Assembly (NCBI RefSeq): GCF_900156395.1
Contig: NZ_FTNL01000009.1
Coordinates: 1-64,000 of the forward strand
Origin: Fluoribacter gormanii
GTDB taxonomy: Bacteria > Pseudomonadota > Gammaproteobacteria > Legionellales > Legionellaceae
DNA length: 64,000 nucleotides
Direction of reading: 5' to 3'
The position numbers and the translations under genes were made by a program. A model generated the notes under the pieces. It ran no database searches. It worked only from the letters and a program-made list of their open reading frames with translations, and was not told the DNA's origin. Within the stretch, counting starts at the first letter, position 1, and every line of letters starts with the position of its first letter. Below are positions 53,548 to 61,930 of this stretch, piece after piece.

Positions 53548-54762
53548 TCAGAACTTTTTCACTATCAAGGACTGACTCTCCTGATGCTGTATTTTTGAAT
53601 CGGGTTGCTCCCCACGATTTGTTGAATCGTTAAAAGCACATTCTTTCAGGGATTTTTGCGTTACAACTGACTTTCCTAGGCCGGTTATCGCCGTTGATAC
53701 ATCAGGACATGTCTCTTCCTTAGATAGAGGGACATATTCTTTTTGCAGCAAAGTGCCAATTACACCCGTACATTTTCCTTTTATTTTTCCCGTTTTTTGA
53801 TCAATGATCATCACATATGGAGGAACAAATAATGAGGATCTATGGCCCTCATCTTTTATCTTATAAACACGGCGTGTCTCACCATAATCAAAATCTAGCG
53901 TAATCCCTAAAACTGTTTGAAAAAAGGCTTTGAAATTTTTTCCATGTCCAAACAACCAACAATCTCGCTGCTCTACATGTTCAATAAAATTTTGAGTATC
54001 TTCTATTTTGTCACCAGTGTAATCCAAATTTTGGTACACATCATCACATTCCTCAAGAAGAATCTTATTACCATGCTCCTGTATTTTTTCAGCAGCCTTC
54101 TTTCTCTTTTTATAAAGCAAAGCGAAGTCTTGATCACTATAAATCCATAAGGACAATTTTAAAAGAAGCTTTTTAATAGGAGATGTCCAAAAGGAAATCT
54201 GATCAGATAGCTTACGCATATCTGACATAGAACGAACATCATAACCCGAAGGTGCATTACTGTTTTCCGCCAAAAAAGGCAGAACAGCAATTGTTGCATT
54301 TTTAATTTCCCTGGGAATCACCCATCCAGCTGTTTGCAGTGCTCGATTCATTGGTGAAACAGCGATTGAGGGGGGGCGCTCACTTGGAGAATAAAATAAC
54401 AAATCACCAGTAGAGTGACTGGTTCGTTCCATGTTTCTTTCAGCCTCTTCAGAGAGAGCAGCATTTGGGCTTAAACCAAATTTTTTTTGTTCCCAACTAC
54501 TGCATTTCCCATGACGACTGAATAAGACATGAGCCGTAATTTGAATTCCTTTTATTTCAAGATAGAGCCGGTCCGTTTCTTTGATTTGCTTTAATACTTC
54601 GCTAAGTTGAGCATCTTGGCTTTCATTTAACTGTTCTACGAGACTATGAACTTCGTTGATATATTTTTCTTGAATTGTTCTAAAAAGTTCACTACGTTGT
54701 TTCGGTTCTTTGATTTTATCCAGTTTTAATCGTTCAATTTCCATTAACTCTTTAAAAGCCAT
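53548..54762 (-). CDS. Histidine-phosphatase-superfamily effector candidate
   Basis: A 404-residue protein. Residues ~1-75 are a coiled coil. A histidine-phosphatase domain follows: VLFSRHGKCSSW carries the RHG nucleophile (His84), SPMNRALQTAGWV the second Arg, LPFLAENSNAPSGYDV an acidic loop, and CWLFGHGKNFKAFF the second catalytic His. The C-terminus (~345-404) is Ser/Gln-rich and unstructured, ending SLIVKKF. Housekeeping enzymes of this superfamily are compact and lack coiled coils, so the architecture suggests a translocated phosphatase. Substrate unknown. The first in-frame codon is TTG 54768; ATG two codons later is preferred. Confidence 0.72.
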   Translation of the reverse strand: MAFKELMEIERLKLDKIKEPKQRSELFRTIQEKYINEVHSLVEQLNESQDAQLSEVLKQIKETDRLYLEIKGIQITAHVLFSRHGKCSSWEQKKFGLSPNAALSEEAERNMERTSHSTGDLLFYSPSERPPSIAVSPMNRALQTAGWVIPREIKNATIAVLPFLAENSNAPSGYDVRSMSDMRKLSDQISFWTSPIKKLLLKLSLWIYSDQDFALLYKKRKKAAEKIQEHGNKILLEECDDVYQNLDYTGDKIEDTQNFIEHVEQRDCWLFGHGKNFKAFFQTVLGITLDFDYGETRRVYKIKDEGHRSSLFVPPYVMIIDQKTGKIKGKCTGVIGTLLQKEYVPLSKEETCPDVSTAITGLGKSVVTQKSLKECAFNDSTNRGEQPDSKIQHQESQSLIVKKF

Positions 54763-54982
54763 TCTCAATCTTATTAATAAACAAAATAATCATTTATAAT
54801 ACAATCAAATAATTTGTTTGATAAGAGATTACTCATGAAATACTCACAATGTTCTGTTCTATGTTCAAAAGAGGACAAAAACTTGACAAAGTAAGAAGAT
54901 GAACCAGAATTTAAGAACCATAAATGGAATTATTGATGTTAGAAAAAACAGCACAAGCCCCACGTTTTATATGGAGAAAATT

Positions 54983-55588
54983 ATGGCTACTTCAAAAAAG
55001 ATTAAGGAAGAAAAGGCCCTAATGAGTGAAATTGAAGCAATTTATAAACGTCGCGCCGTACGTAATTATAAACCGCAAAAACTGGATCCCTCGCTCATTC
55101 ATTCATTGCTTGATGCTGCAGTTCAAGCACCTACGGCGATGCATGAAGAACCGTGGTCCTTTGTGATTATTCAAGATCAGGATACATTAAATCGCTTGTC
55201 AGACACTGTGAAAGCGCTGATTCATACTGAAGCCCATCATTTTTCCAAAATACAAATGAAAAATCTGCAAGAACTGGTTAATAATCCTGAATTTCATGCA
55301 TTTTATAATGCAAGCACCCTCATTATCATTTACAGCAAATATCAAGGTCCTTTTGTAGCGGCTGATTGTTGGTTAGCAGCTGAAAACTTAATGCTGACTG
55401 CATGTGCTCAAGGACTTGGTACTTGTGTCATTGGTCTTGCTGTTTCAGCACTGAATACTCCAGAGTGGAAAACAAAACTGAATATTCCCTCTGACGTCAC
55501 AGCAATTGCACCAATTATTGTAGGTATTCCGGCTGGAGAAACGCCTGTAGTGGTTCGTAAATCACCGGAAATTTTGGTATGGAAATAA
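54983..55588 (+). CDS. Nitroreductase family protein
   Basis: The protein of about 201 residues is an FMN-dependent nitroreductase-fold enzyme: IYKRRAVRNYKPQKLDPSLIHSLLDAAVQAPTAMHEEPWSFVII, quoted in part as the FMN-binding start (RRAVRNY, APTAMHEEPW), then AADCWLAAENLMLTACAQGLGTCVIG and a C-terminal IVGIPAGE. The ATG at 54983 has GGAG 7 bases upstream. An in-frame ATG at 54899 behind AAGAAG would add 28 residues with no homology. It could be a nitro- or quinone reductase; monocistronic. Confidence 0.88.
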   Translation: MATSKKIKEEKALMSEIEAIYKRRAVRNYKPQKLDPSLIHSLLDAAVQAPTAMHEEPWSFVIIQDQDTLNRLSDTVKALIHTEAHHFSKIQMKNLQELVNNPEFHAFYNASTLIIIYSKYQGPFVAADCWLAAENLMLTACAQGLGTCVIGLAVSALNTPEWKTKLNIPSDVTAIAPIIVGIPAGETPVVVRKSPEILVWK

Positions 55589-55636
55589 AGGTCTCAGCTC
55601 CCGAATTGAGTGCCTTTGGCCAATTTATCCAATTCA

Positions 55637-57265
55637 TTAATTTTGTAACTTCTTAATTGTATCTTTTAATGTAGGAAAAATGCGCTCTCCTTTTATCAAA
55701 TGCATCACGCCTATATTCATTAACTTATTTTTAACATTAGATTTAGCTTCACAGAGATAAACATTAATATGACGTTTGTGAAACTGCTCGATTATTTCAA
55801 TAAATGTTTGTAAGCCGGTAATATCCATAAAAGGTACATCCTTTAAGCGAAAAATAATATTTTTTGGATCGGAATGGGTGATCATAAAAGCCCGTTCCAA
55901 TTTTTCTGCTGCACCGAAAAAGAAAGGCCCTTGAATAGTATATACAACGGTATTTTTTGGCAAAATAATATCTGATAGTTCATTTTTAAGTGTTTCATGA
56001 TCCTGCTGCTCAATAGCGACAAATTGACCCATGCGACGTACAAAAAGTAACATTGCAAGAATGACACCAACATTAACTGCGACGACTAAATCGGTAAATA
56101 TAGTAAGCAAAAAAGTCGTAATTAATACGAGGAGATCATAACTTGGTGCGTGCTTTATCATATATATAAAATGAGGTACGTCACTCATATTGTATGCAAC
56201 AACAAAAAGAATCGCCGCAAGCGTACACAGTGGGATATTAGATGCAAAAGGCGCAAGTAACACAATAACCAAGATTAAAAATATAGAATGAACAATAGCA
56301 GCGATAGGACTATTGCCACCATTACGAATATTTGTGGCTGTTCGTGCAATAGCACCTGTTGCAGCAAATCCACCAAATAGCGGTGACAAAATATTAGCTA
56401 GGCCTTGTCCAATCAATTCTTGATTAGAATGATGCCGTGTGGCTGACATGCCATCTGCGGCTGTTGCAGACAAAAGGGATTCAATCGCGCCTAGCAAAGC
56501 AATAGTAAACGCTGGACCGATTAAATTAAAGGCATATTCTAATTGGATTTGGGGTAAATGAAACTGTGGTAAAGTTTGCGTGATACCCCCAAACGTACTG
56601 CCAATCGTTGCAACACTTTTGAAATGGAACAATGTTTGCAACACGGTAGCTACAACCATTGCAATTAAAGGACCAGGAACGCGCTTTAAAAATTTGGGGG
56701 TAATGAGTATCAAAAAAAGACTCAAACCAGCCAATCCTACTGTTGACCAATCGAGATTAGGGAATGCTCTAATCAGTGCTAATAACTTTAAATAAAAAGG
56801 TGCATTAAGAGGGATGTGTACAGATAATCCAAAAAAATCGTTCCATTCACCTACAAAAATAATAACACCGATACCTCCAGTAAACCCGACAATAACTGGA
56901 TCTGGAATAAATTTAATGACTGCTCCCAATTTGAGGAAGCCCATAAAAACTAAAATAAAGCCCGCAAATAATGTTGCTATCTGCAAACCATCGATACCAT
57001 ATTGAGCGGTGATATTTGCAAGAATTATAACGAATGCACCCGTAGGACCCGCAATTTGTACCCGACTACCACCAAAAATGCCTACGATTAATGCCGCAAT
57101 AATTGCGGTATAAAGACCTTGCTCTGGTTTAACACCAGAAGCAATAGCAAACGCCATAGCCAAGGGTAATGCAACAACCCCGACAATTAATCCGGCAATT
57201 AAATTTTGTATCCAATATTTCGATGTGAGTAAACCTGCACGATACGATTCAACGATAGCCAGCAT
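55637..57265 (-). CDS. SulP-family anion transporter with STAS domain
   Basis: The 542-residue protein has about 12-14 membrane segments, the SulP core (GLIVGVVALPLAMAFAIASGV, GLYTAIIAALIVGIFGGSRVQIAGPTGAFVIIL, GLANILSPLFGGFAATGAIARTATNIRNGG), and a C-terminal cytoplasmic STAS domain (about 440-540; VVYTIQGPFFFGAAEKLERAF, FRLKDVPFMDITGLQTF). SulP proteins carry sulphate, bicarbonate or dicarboxylates; the transported anion is not clear. AAGG 8 bases upstream supports ATG 57265. A 45-residue membrane peptide is encoded 31 bp upstream. Confidence 0.92.
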   Translation of the reverse strand: MLAIVESYRAGLLTSKYWIQNLIAGLIVGVVALPLAMAFAIASGVKPEQGLYTAIIAALIVGIFGGSRVQIAGPTGAFVIILANITAQYGIDGLQIATLFAGFILVFMGFLKLGAVIKFIPDPVIVGFTGGIGVIIFVGEWNDFFGLSVHIPLNAPFYLKLLALIRAFPNLDWSTVGLAGLSLFLILITPKFLKRVPGPLIAMVVATVLQTLFHFKSVATIGSTFGGITQTLPQFHLPQIQLEYAFNLIGPAFTIALLGAIESLLSATAADGMSATRHHSNQELIGQGLANILSPLFGGFAATGAIARTATNIRNGGNSPIAAIVHSIFLILVIVLLAPFASNIPLCTLAAILFVVAYNMSDVPHFIYMIKHAPSYDLLVLITTFLLTIFTDLVVAVNVGVILAMLLFVRRMGQFVAIEQQDHETLKNELSDIILPKNTVVYTIQGPFFFGAAEKLERAFMITHSDPKNIIFRLKDVPFMDITGLQTFIEIIEQFHKRHINVYLCEAKSNVKNKLMNIGVMHLIKGERIFPTLKDTIKKLQN

Positions 57266-57296
57266 GTTTCAAACCTTTTTATTTTTAGAATATAAT

Positions 57297-57434
57297 TTAT
57301 GAAATCTTATTTTTCACTTTACTTATTAAAGATGAGTTTTTTGTTCTGCCGATGAGAACGGATGAGAACGTAAGAATAATAAATAAAGTCAATAAAATAG
57401 CACTGAGAGAATTTGAAGAAACAAGACGACGCAT
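57297..57434 (-). CDS. Small membrane protein upstream of the SulP gene
   Basis: A 45-residue frame starts at ATG 57434 directly behind a near-consensus Shine-Dalgarno (ACAGGAGG, 5 bases). It encodes a basic N-terminus (MRRLVSSNS), one hydrophobic helix (LSAILLTLFIILTFSSVLI) and a basic tail (GRTKNSSLISKVKNK). Such a single-helix peptide with positive ends is typical of small membrane proteins that modulate transporters. It ends 31 bp before the SulP start on the same strand, so the two are likely co-transcribed. No homologue known. Confidence 0.6.
   Translation of the reverse strand: MRRLVSSNSLSAILLTLFIILTFSSVLIGRTKNSSLISKVKNKIS
57351..57370. repeat. 10 bp exact tandem duplication
   Basis: GATGAGAACG occurs twice in a row inside the small membrane-protein frame. 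With 10 bases a single-unit change would shift the frame, so copy number here could affect the peptide. Confidence 0.5.
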
Positions 57435-57559
57435 GCTTACCTCCTGTAAGGGTGTATCGCAGATTATTTTTAAAATAATACAGAAGAAACTTGCTAAAAT
57501 ACAGCGAAGATATTAAAGGCAATAATCGCAAATACTCAACTCAGCTTGCGTTTTAAATT

Positions 57560-58597
57560 TTATTTTTTCGCCCAACGTGATTGTGCAAGGTGAGCAAAAT
57601 GACAGAATATAACTGAACCGAACCCTATGAGCCCACCCAATATAACATGCGTCAAGCGTTCTGATGCAACGCTTGCTGAATGCGTGACTAACATCACTGT
57701 TGTTGCAACAAAGAAACAACGAAAAGAATATGCAATAACATAACGACGGAAGGCAACTAAAGTTAAGAAAATGCCGCAAATGGCAAAGGTCAAAGCAAAA
57801 GGAGTGCTGGGAAGAATAAATCCGAATAAAATACCTAAGGGAACACCTAGTGATACACCAATAACACGTTGACTCAATTTTTGCGGCGTTGTCATTACAT
57901 TACCAGTAACGACACTGGCAGTCCCCCAAATCATCCACTGCCCATTTTGCATCTGAAAATATTCAACCAAAAATGCTGAAATACAAACGGCGATTGCCAT
58001 AGCAATCATACTTTCAACATAAGGATTTTGCTCTCCAAAATCATTTAAACCACCTAATCGCAATGGGTGATAATGAATCTCTCGTTTTTTGTAATAGGCG
58101 CTTATTTCATCGAATTGGGCAAGCAATAACGTAGGGACTAATGCAATTAACAGATAGGGTAAAAATTGAGGAGCCTGATGTAACATCACTGTATGATTAG
58201 TCTCTGCAGCAAATTCTGTAGCAAGAATAATGGCAGGAATAAAAGTCCAACTCCCTAAAGGACGCAGCTTCTCGCCCTTTATCGTCACCAAAATTACTGT
58301 CGTCGCAGCGAGGGTGCATGAGACAATATACAGCACAGGCATAAGCTGGGTTAAAAAAAGTAAGTAAAACATTACAACGATCATGCAACCATGAAGCAAT
58401 ACCCCTAATGCAGTAAGCTCGAGTCGTTCCTCTACAATAAGCGTTGATATAGTTAAAACAGAAGACTGAAGCCAAATCGAGTTATTGGTACTCAAATAAA
58501 GAAGGGCAAAGGGTAACAATACAATGATACCTCGCAGCAAAGATCCTATCTGAATTTCATCTTTTAATGCTTGTATCGTCTTGGAAATAACGTGCAT
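57560..58597 (-). CDS. FUSC-like membrane protein (aromatic-acid exporter type)
   Basis: The 345-residue protein has two blocks of hydrophobic helices (about 20-160 and 195-335) around a hydrophilic centre. The second block has the FUSC-type pattern MAIAVCISAFLVEYFQMQNGQWMIWGTASVV, then TPQKLSQRVIGVSLGVPLGILFG. This matches half of the AaeB/YccS (FUSC, aromatic-acid/fusaric-acid exporter) superfamily, shorter than the ~650-residue full-length members. It shares one base with the stop of the upstream isochorismatase-like gene (TAATG), indicating translational coupling. Confidence 0.82.
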   Translation of the reverse strand: MHVISKTIQALKDEIQIGSLLRGIIVLLPFALLYLSTNNSIWLQSSVLTISTLIVEERLELTALGVLLHGCMIVVMFYLLFLTQLMPVLYIVSCTLAATTVILVTIKGEKLRPLGSWTFIPAIILATEFAAETNHTVMLHQAPQFLPYLLIALVPTLLLAQFDEISAYYKKREIHYHPLRLGGLNDFGEQNPYVESMIAMAIAVCISAFLVEYFQMQNGQWMIWGTASVVTGNVMTTPQKLSQRVIGVSLGVPLGILFGFILPSTPFALTFAICGIFLTLVAFRRYVIAYSFRCFFVATTVMLVTHSASVASERLTHVILGGLIGFGSVIFCHFAHLAQSRWAKK

Positions 58598-59181
58598 TAG
58601 ATACCTTTTAGTTCATTTACTGTGACAATTTGCGCTATTTTTTCCATTAATTGGATGGAAAATTGATGTTCTTCCTGACTCGCCGCCGCACAAATGTCTT
58701 CAACAATACATACTTTATAATCACGATCATGAGCATCGCGAGCGGTGCTTTGCACGGCCCAGGAAGTACTGACTCCCCCCAGTATTATTCGTTCAATTTG
58801 GTTTGCTCGTAGCGCTGCATCAAGTGCAGTTCCATAAAATGCGCTAACTCTTGGTTTGACCATTACTAAACTATTGCCAATCAGTAATTCAGGATGAAAC
58901 TCTGTTCCTTTAGAGCCAAGTTTTAGAGCATCCAACACATGAACCTTGCCAAAGATAGGCGAATGCTTTGGTTGTTCCGTATAATGCGCACTAAAACCCA
59001 CTTTCACCATAATGGTTAACCAATTTTTTAATTTTGCAATTTCAAGAACTTTATTTACCTTTTTAATTATATCACGCTCCTGGGCGTGCGCGGCTGAACG
59101 CGCTATCTTGCCTTGTGGATGCATAATATCAATAATATAGTCCAGACCTATAAATGCGGTACGCATTGTATTTACCCCCAT
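58597..59181 (-). CDS. Isochorismatase-like protein lacking the nucleophile Cys
   Basis: About 194 residues from ATG 59181 (GGGAG, 6 bases); ATG 59166 behind GGGGGT is nearly as good. The fold is seen in FIGLDYIIDIM (catalytic Asp), KGTEFHPEL, VKPRVSAFYGTALDAAL (catalytic Lys) and the block GVSTSWAVQSTARDAHDRDY. There the Cys of cysteine hydrolases (GVxTxxCVxxTARDA) is replaced by Ala. Enzymes without that Cys, such as PhzD and EntB, cleave isochorismate-type vinyl ethers instead of amides, so it is probably not an amidase. Its stop overlaps the start of a FUSC-like exporter, hinting at a shared small aromatic or organic acid. Confidence 0.85.
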   Translation of the reverse strand: MGVNTMRTAFIGLDYIIDIMHPQGKIARSAAHAQERDIIKKVNKVLEIAKLKNWLTIMVKVGFSAHYTEQPKHSPIFGKVHVLDALKLGSKGTEFHPELLIGNSLVMVKPRVSAFYGTALDAALRANQIERIILGGVSTSWAVQSTARDAHDRDYKVCIVEDICAAASQEEHQFSIQLMEKIAQIVTVNELKGI

Positions 59182-59585
59182 CAAATACTCCCGAATATCT
59201 TTAAAGAAAGCACATTTTTTTAATTTTTTATCCCATAGAAACACTAAGTGGTCTGATTTTATTTACCTGGATTTTCTTTAAAAACTATTAGCTTCAATTT
59301 ATAAAACTTTTGTCATTAATGTTTATTCATTGTTTTATATAAAAAATCAATTTTTTTTCATATTGTCCTTCTTGCATAAATCAGACATAATTTCATGAAT
59401 TATCAATGAATAATGATTAAACTATGGCTAGTGGATATACAAAAAAGTGATCGGGATTTTCCAAAGCAAAACGCCGAGTCATGAACACGCTTATATTTCA
59501 AGTAATAATAATTTAGTTCAAGATAATAGAACATATCAATTGAGTAACTCCAGAAAAGAGACAGATTTAGAAGGGACAATTTTTT
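59182..59585. promoter_or_regulatory. Divergent intergenic region, isochorismatase-like versus OM protein
   Basis: About 400 bp, very AT-rich, between two divergent genes. Long A/T tracts occur (CAATTTTTTTTCATATTG at about 59350-59367). The 12 bases before ATG 59586 contain AAGGGAC as a ribosome site. No palindromic operator or small gene with a good ribosome site was found. Confidence 0.3.
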
Positions 59586-60539
59586 ATGCAATGGAAAGGG
59601 ATACTGCATTCTTTTTTTAGTTTAGTAATCGTATTGAGCGCATCATCAGCACTGGCTTACGATGAACCAGTTGTGAATCTGGGCTATACCAGTTTTTATG
59701 ATGGAAGTCCGCCTTCTGGCCCAGGCTTTTATTTCCAGGATTATTTTCAGTACTACACATCGAATCGCTTTAACGACAACAAGGGCAACAAACTCCCTCT
59801 GCCTCGTACCGACCTTGATGTTGTTGCGAATATAACCCAGTTTATTTATGTTACAACAAAAAAAATTTTCGGAGCTAATTTAGGTTTTTCTGCGCTTTTA
59901 CCCTGGGTAGTTAATGATCGCGTAGATGATGGGTTGGGAAATAGTGTATTAAAAGCAGAAAATGGACCAGGTGATTTGTGGATTGGGCCGGCGCTGCAAT
60001 TTGATCCTATTATGAGAAAAGATGGAAAGGGACCGTTATTTGTTTCGCGTGTCGAACTGGATGTCGTCGCCCCAATAGGACGATACAGCAGCATTAATGC
60101 AATTAACTCCAGCAGCCGCTTTTGGTCTTTAAATCCGTATTGGGCTTTTACGTTTTGGATGACTCCTAAATTGTCTACGTCTGCGCGATTGCATTATCTG
60201 TGGAATAGTGTCAATCATAGTCCTAATGTTGCCTTTGGACCGAATGTTAACTCCATTCAAGCAGGACAGGCTATTTTTGCAGACATTGCTGTAGGTTATG
60301 CAGTAATAGAAAAGTTTACTGTAGGGGTTAATGGCTACTTTTTCAATCAGATTACTGATACCCTGGTTAATGGAGTTGGATTCCCCGGTCGTAAGGAAAG
60401 TGTTTGGGCAATTGGTCCGGGTATGGTCTATAGTCTTAGCAAAAACCACTTTATTTTTTTTAACGTATACTCTGAGCAAGATGCCAGAAATCGCCCCCAA
60501 GGTACAAATGGAATCCTGCGCTTTGTAGCTCATATCTAA
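59586..60539 (+). CDS. Outer-membrane transporter-like protein (phenol MetA / SphA family)
   Basis: The 317-residue protein has a signal peptide (residues 1-24, ...SSALA) and then alternating hydrophobic-aromatic strands typical of an outer-membrane barrel. Typical family features are the PSGPGFYFQDYFQYYTSN opening, GANLGFSALLPWV, GPGDLWIGPALQF, ELDVVAPIGRY and a C-terminal GxxxxLRFVAHI with a terminal Ile strand. Members of the 'transporter' family COG4313 (phenol MetA degradation/SphA) lie near aromatic-degradation genes and are thought to be uptake channels. The next gene encodes an FAD monooxygenase, consistent with such a role, though nothing proves a link. Confidence 0.82.
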   Translation: MQWKGILHSFFSLVIVLSASSALAYDEPVVNLGYTSFYDGSPPSGPGFYFQDYFQYYTSNRFNDNKGNKLPLPRTDLDVVANITQFIYVTTKKIFGANLGFSALLPWVVNDRVDDGLGNSVLKAENGPGDLWIGPALQFDPIMRKDGKGPLFVSRVELDVVAPIGRYSSINAINSSSRFWSLNPYWAFTFWMTPKLSTSARLHYLWNSVNHSPNVAFGPNVNSIQAGQAIFADIAVGYAVIEKFTVGVNGYFFNQITDTLVNGVGFPGRKESVWAIGPGMVYSLSKNHFIFFNVYSEQDARNRPQGTNGILRFVAHI

Positions 60540-60734
60540 TGTGTATTGGTGGGAAAATGACTATTTCGTTCATCCAATCATGCTCAGAAACCGCATCACG
60601 TACCAAGGATGGTTTTGCCCATGAAAATTGCTGGTTTAACTAAAACCACAGTACGTGTAATTGGTCTTTATTGATTTTGTTTGATTACTTTATATAATCC
60701 ACTGTATTCATTCAATTTCCAGGAAGAAATTACA

Positions 60735-61910
60735 TTGAAAGTCGGTATTATTGGTGGTTCCATAGCTGGTTGCGCCCTGGCCTTATTATTAAAAGATCAA
60801 TTCCAGGTTACAGTTTTTGAGCGAGCAGATGATTTAAAATCGCGCGGAGCAGGTATTACGATTTCGATTGAATTACTGAACGCATTATTAGCCAAAAATC
60901 TTATTGATCAAGATACATTATCCCATACATGCACCGCACGCAGTTTTTATTGTCAGGCAGACAATGAACCAGTTTATGGAAAATTGTTATGGCAGCAGGG
61001 AATTTCCATGACAAGTCTGCACTGGGATACTTTATTTTCCAATTTAAGAAAAAGAATACCAGACCCAATATACCTTCAAGGTGTTAAGGTTATCGACGTA
61101 CAACTCAATAATGAAGGGCCTGGTCAAATTACTTTAGAGTCTGGCAAAACACTGCAATTTGATTTAATTGTTTTTGCAGATGGTGTTCAATCTTTAGGGA
61201 GGCAGTTGATATCCAATGTGCAACCAGAATATTCAGGTTATGTTGCATGGCGCGGGACCTTGGAATTTGAACGAATACAAAATAAAACTCTTTTCAATGA
61301 ACAAGGACTTTATTACTGTTTTAATAAAGGACATCTATTAACTTATCCGGTCTATCATCACCAAAAAAATAAATTGAACTGGGTTTTTTATGAAAAAATT
61401 GCGCTTGAGGATCTAGAAAATTTGGGCCCAACGTCTTTTATCGACTTTTCTGTAAAAGCAAAAGAACATCTCTATCAATTAGCACATGACAAGTTACCTC
61501 AGGCTGTAGCCCAAATAATCCTCGATACTCAATCTCCTTTTATGCAGAAAATTGTTGATGTCTGTGCTCATCGTCTTGTGACTCACGGAGCGCTTTTATT
61601 GGGAGATGCCAGCACCGTATTACGCCCCCACGTGGGAAATGGTGCTTCCTTAGCCATTCAGGATGCATTAAGTCTCAGCGAACATCTCTGGAAATACGAT
61701 GATTTTCAACAAGCAATTAAGGAATGGGAGAAAGACGCTCTTCCTAAACGAGTTGCGATGTATGATTTATCAAAACGAATGGCTGATGCCTTAGTATTAC
61801 ACCCTGTAGAATGGCAAGAAATGAATGAGTCAAAAATGCAGGACTGGTGGGAGCAAATCATTCTTGGAGAAAAGTGGTATACGACTTCCCCCATACAAAA
61901 AGAATGTTAA
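60735..61910 (+). CDS. FAD-dependent monooxygenase (PHBH/UbiH fold)
   Basis: A 391-residue protein starting with TTG 60735, chosen because AGGAAG lies 8 bases upstream and the FAD motif follows at once; the frame is open for 18 more codons upstream. The ADP-binding motif VGIIGGSIAGCALALLL (GxGxxG variant with Ser) is at the start, then RADDLKSRGAGITIS, FDLIVFADGVQS (the DG motif), and LLLGDASTVLRPHVGNGASLAIQDALSL (the GD motif). This set defines group A flavin monooxygenases, which hydroxylate aromatic compounds. The substrate cannot be told. The nearby aromatic-transporter-like gene gives a weak hint. Confidence 0.88.
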   Translation: MKVGIIGGSIAGCALALLLKDQFQVTVFERADDLKSRGAGITISIELLNALLAKNLIDQDTLSHTCTARSFYCQADNEPVYGKLLWQQGISMTSLHWDTLFSNLRKRIPDPIYLQGVKVIDVQLNNEGPGQITLESGKTLQFDLIVFADGVQSLGRQLISNVQPEYSGYVAWRGTLEFERIQNKTLFNEQGLYYCFNKGHLLTYPVYHHQKNKLNWVFYEKIALEDLENLGPTSFIDFSVKAKEHLYQLAHDKLPQAVAQIILDTQSPFMQKIVDVCAHRLVTHGALLLGDASTVLRPHVGNGASLAIQDALSLSEHLWKYDDFQQAIKEWEKDALPKRVAMYDLSKRMADALVLHPVEWQEMNESKMQDWWEQIILGEKWYTTSPIQKEC

Positions 61911-61930
61911 GGTAATATAAAGGTGGAAAA

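Noticed and set aside
57319-57531. 70-residue frame overlapping the small membrane peptide
   Set aside because: Another frame of the same DNA without ribosome site; the 45-residue frame at 57297-57434 has the AGGAGG site.
57513-57779. Minus-strand frame overlapping the 3' part of the FUSC-like gene
   Set aside because: It lies in another frame of a clear membrane-protein gene and has no ribosome site or homology.
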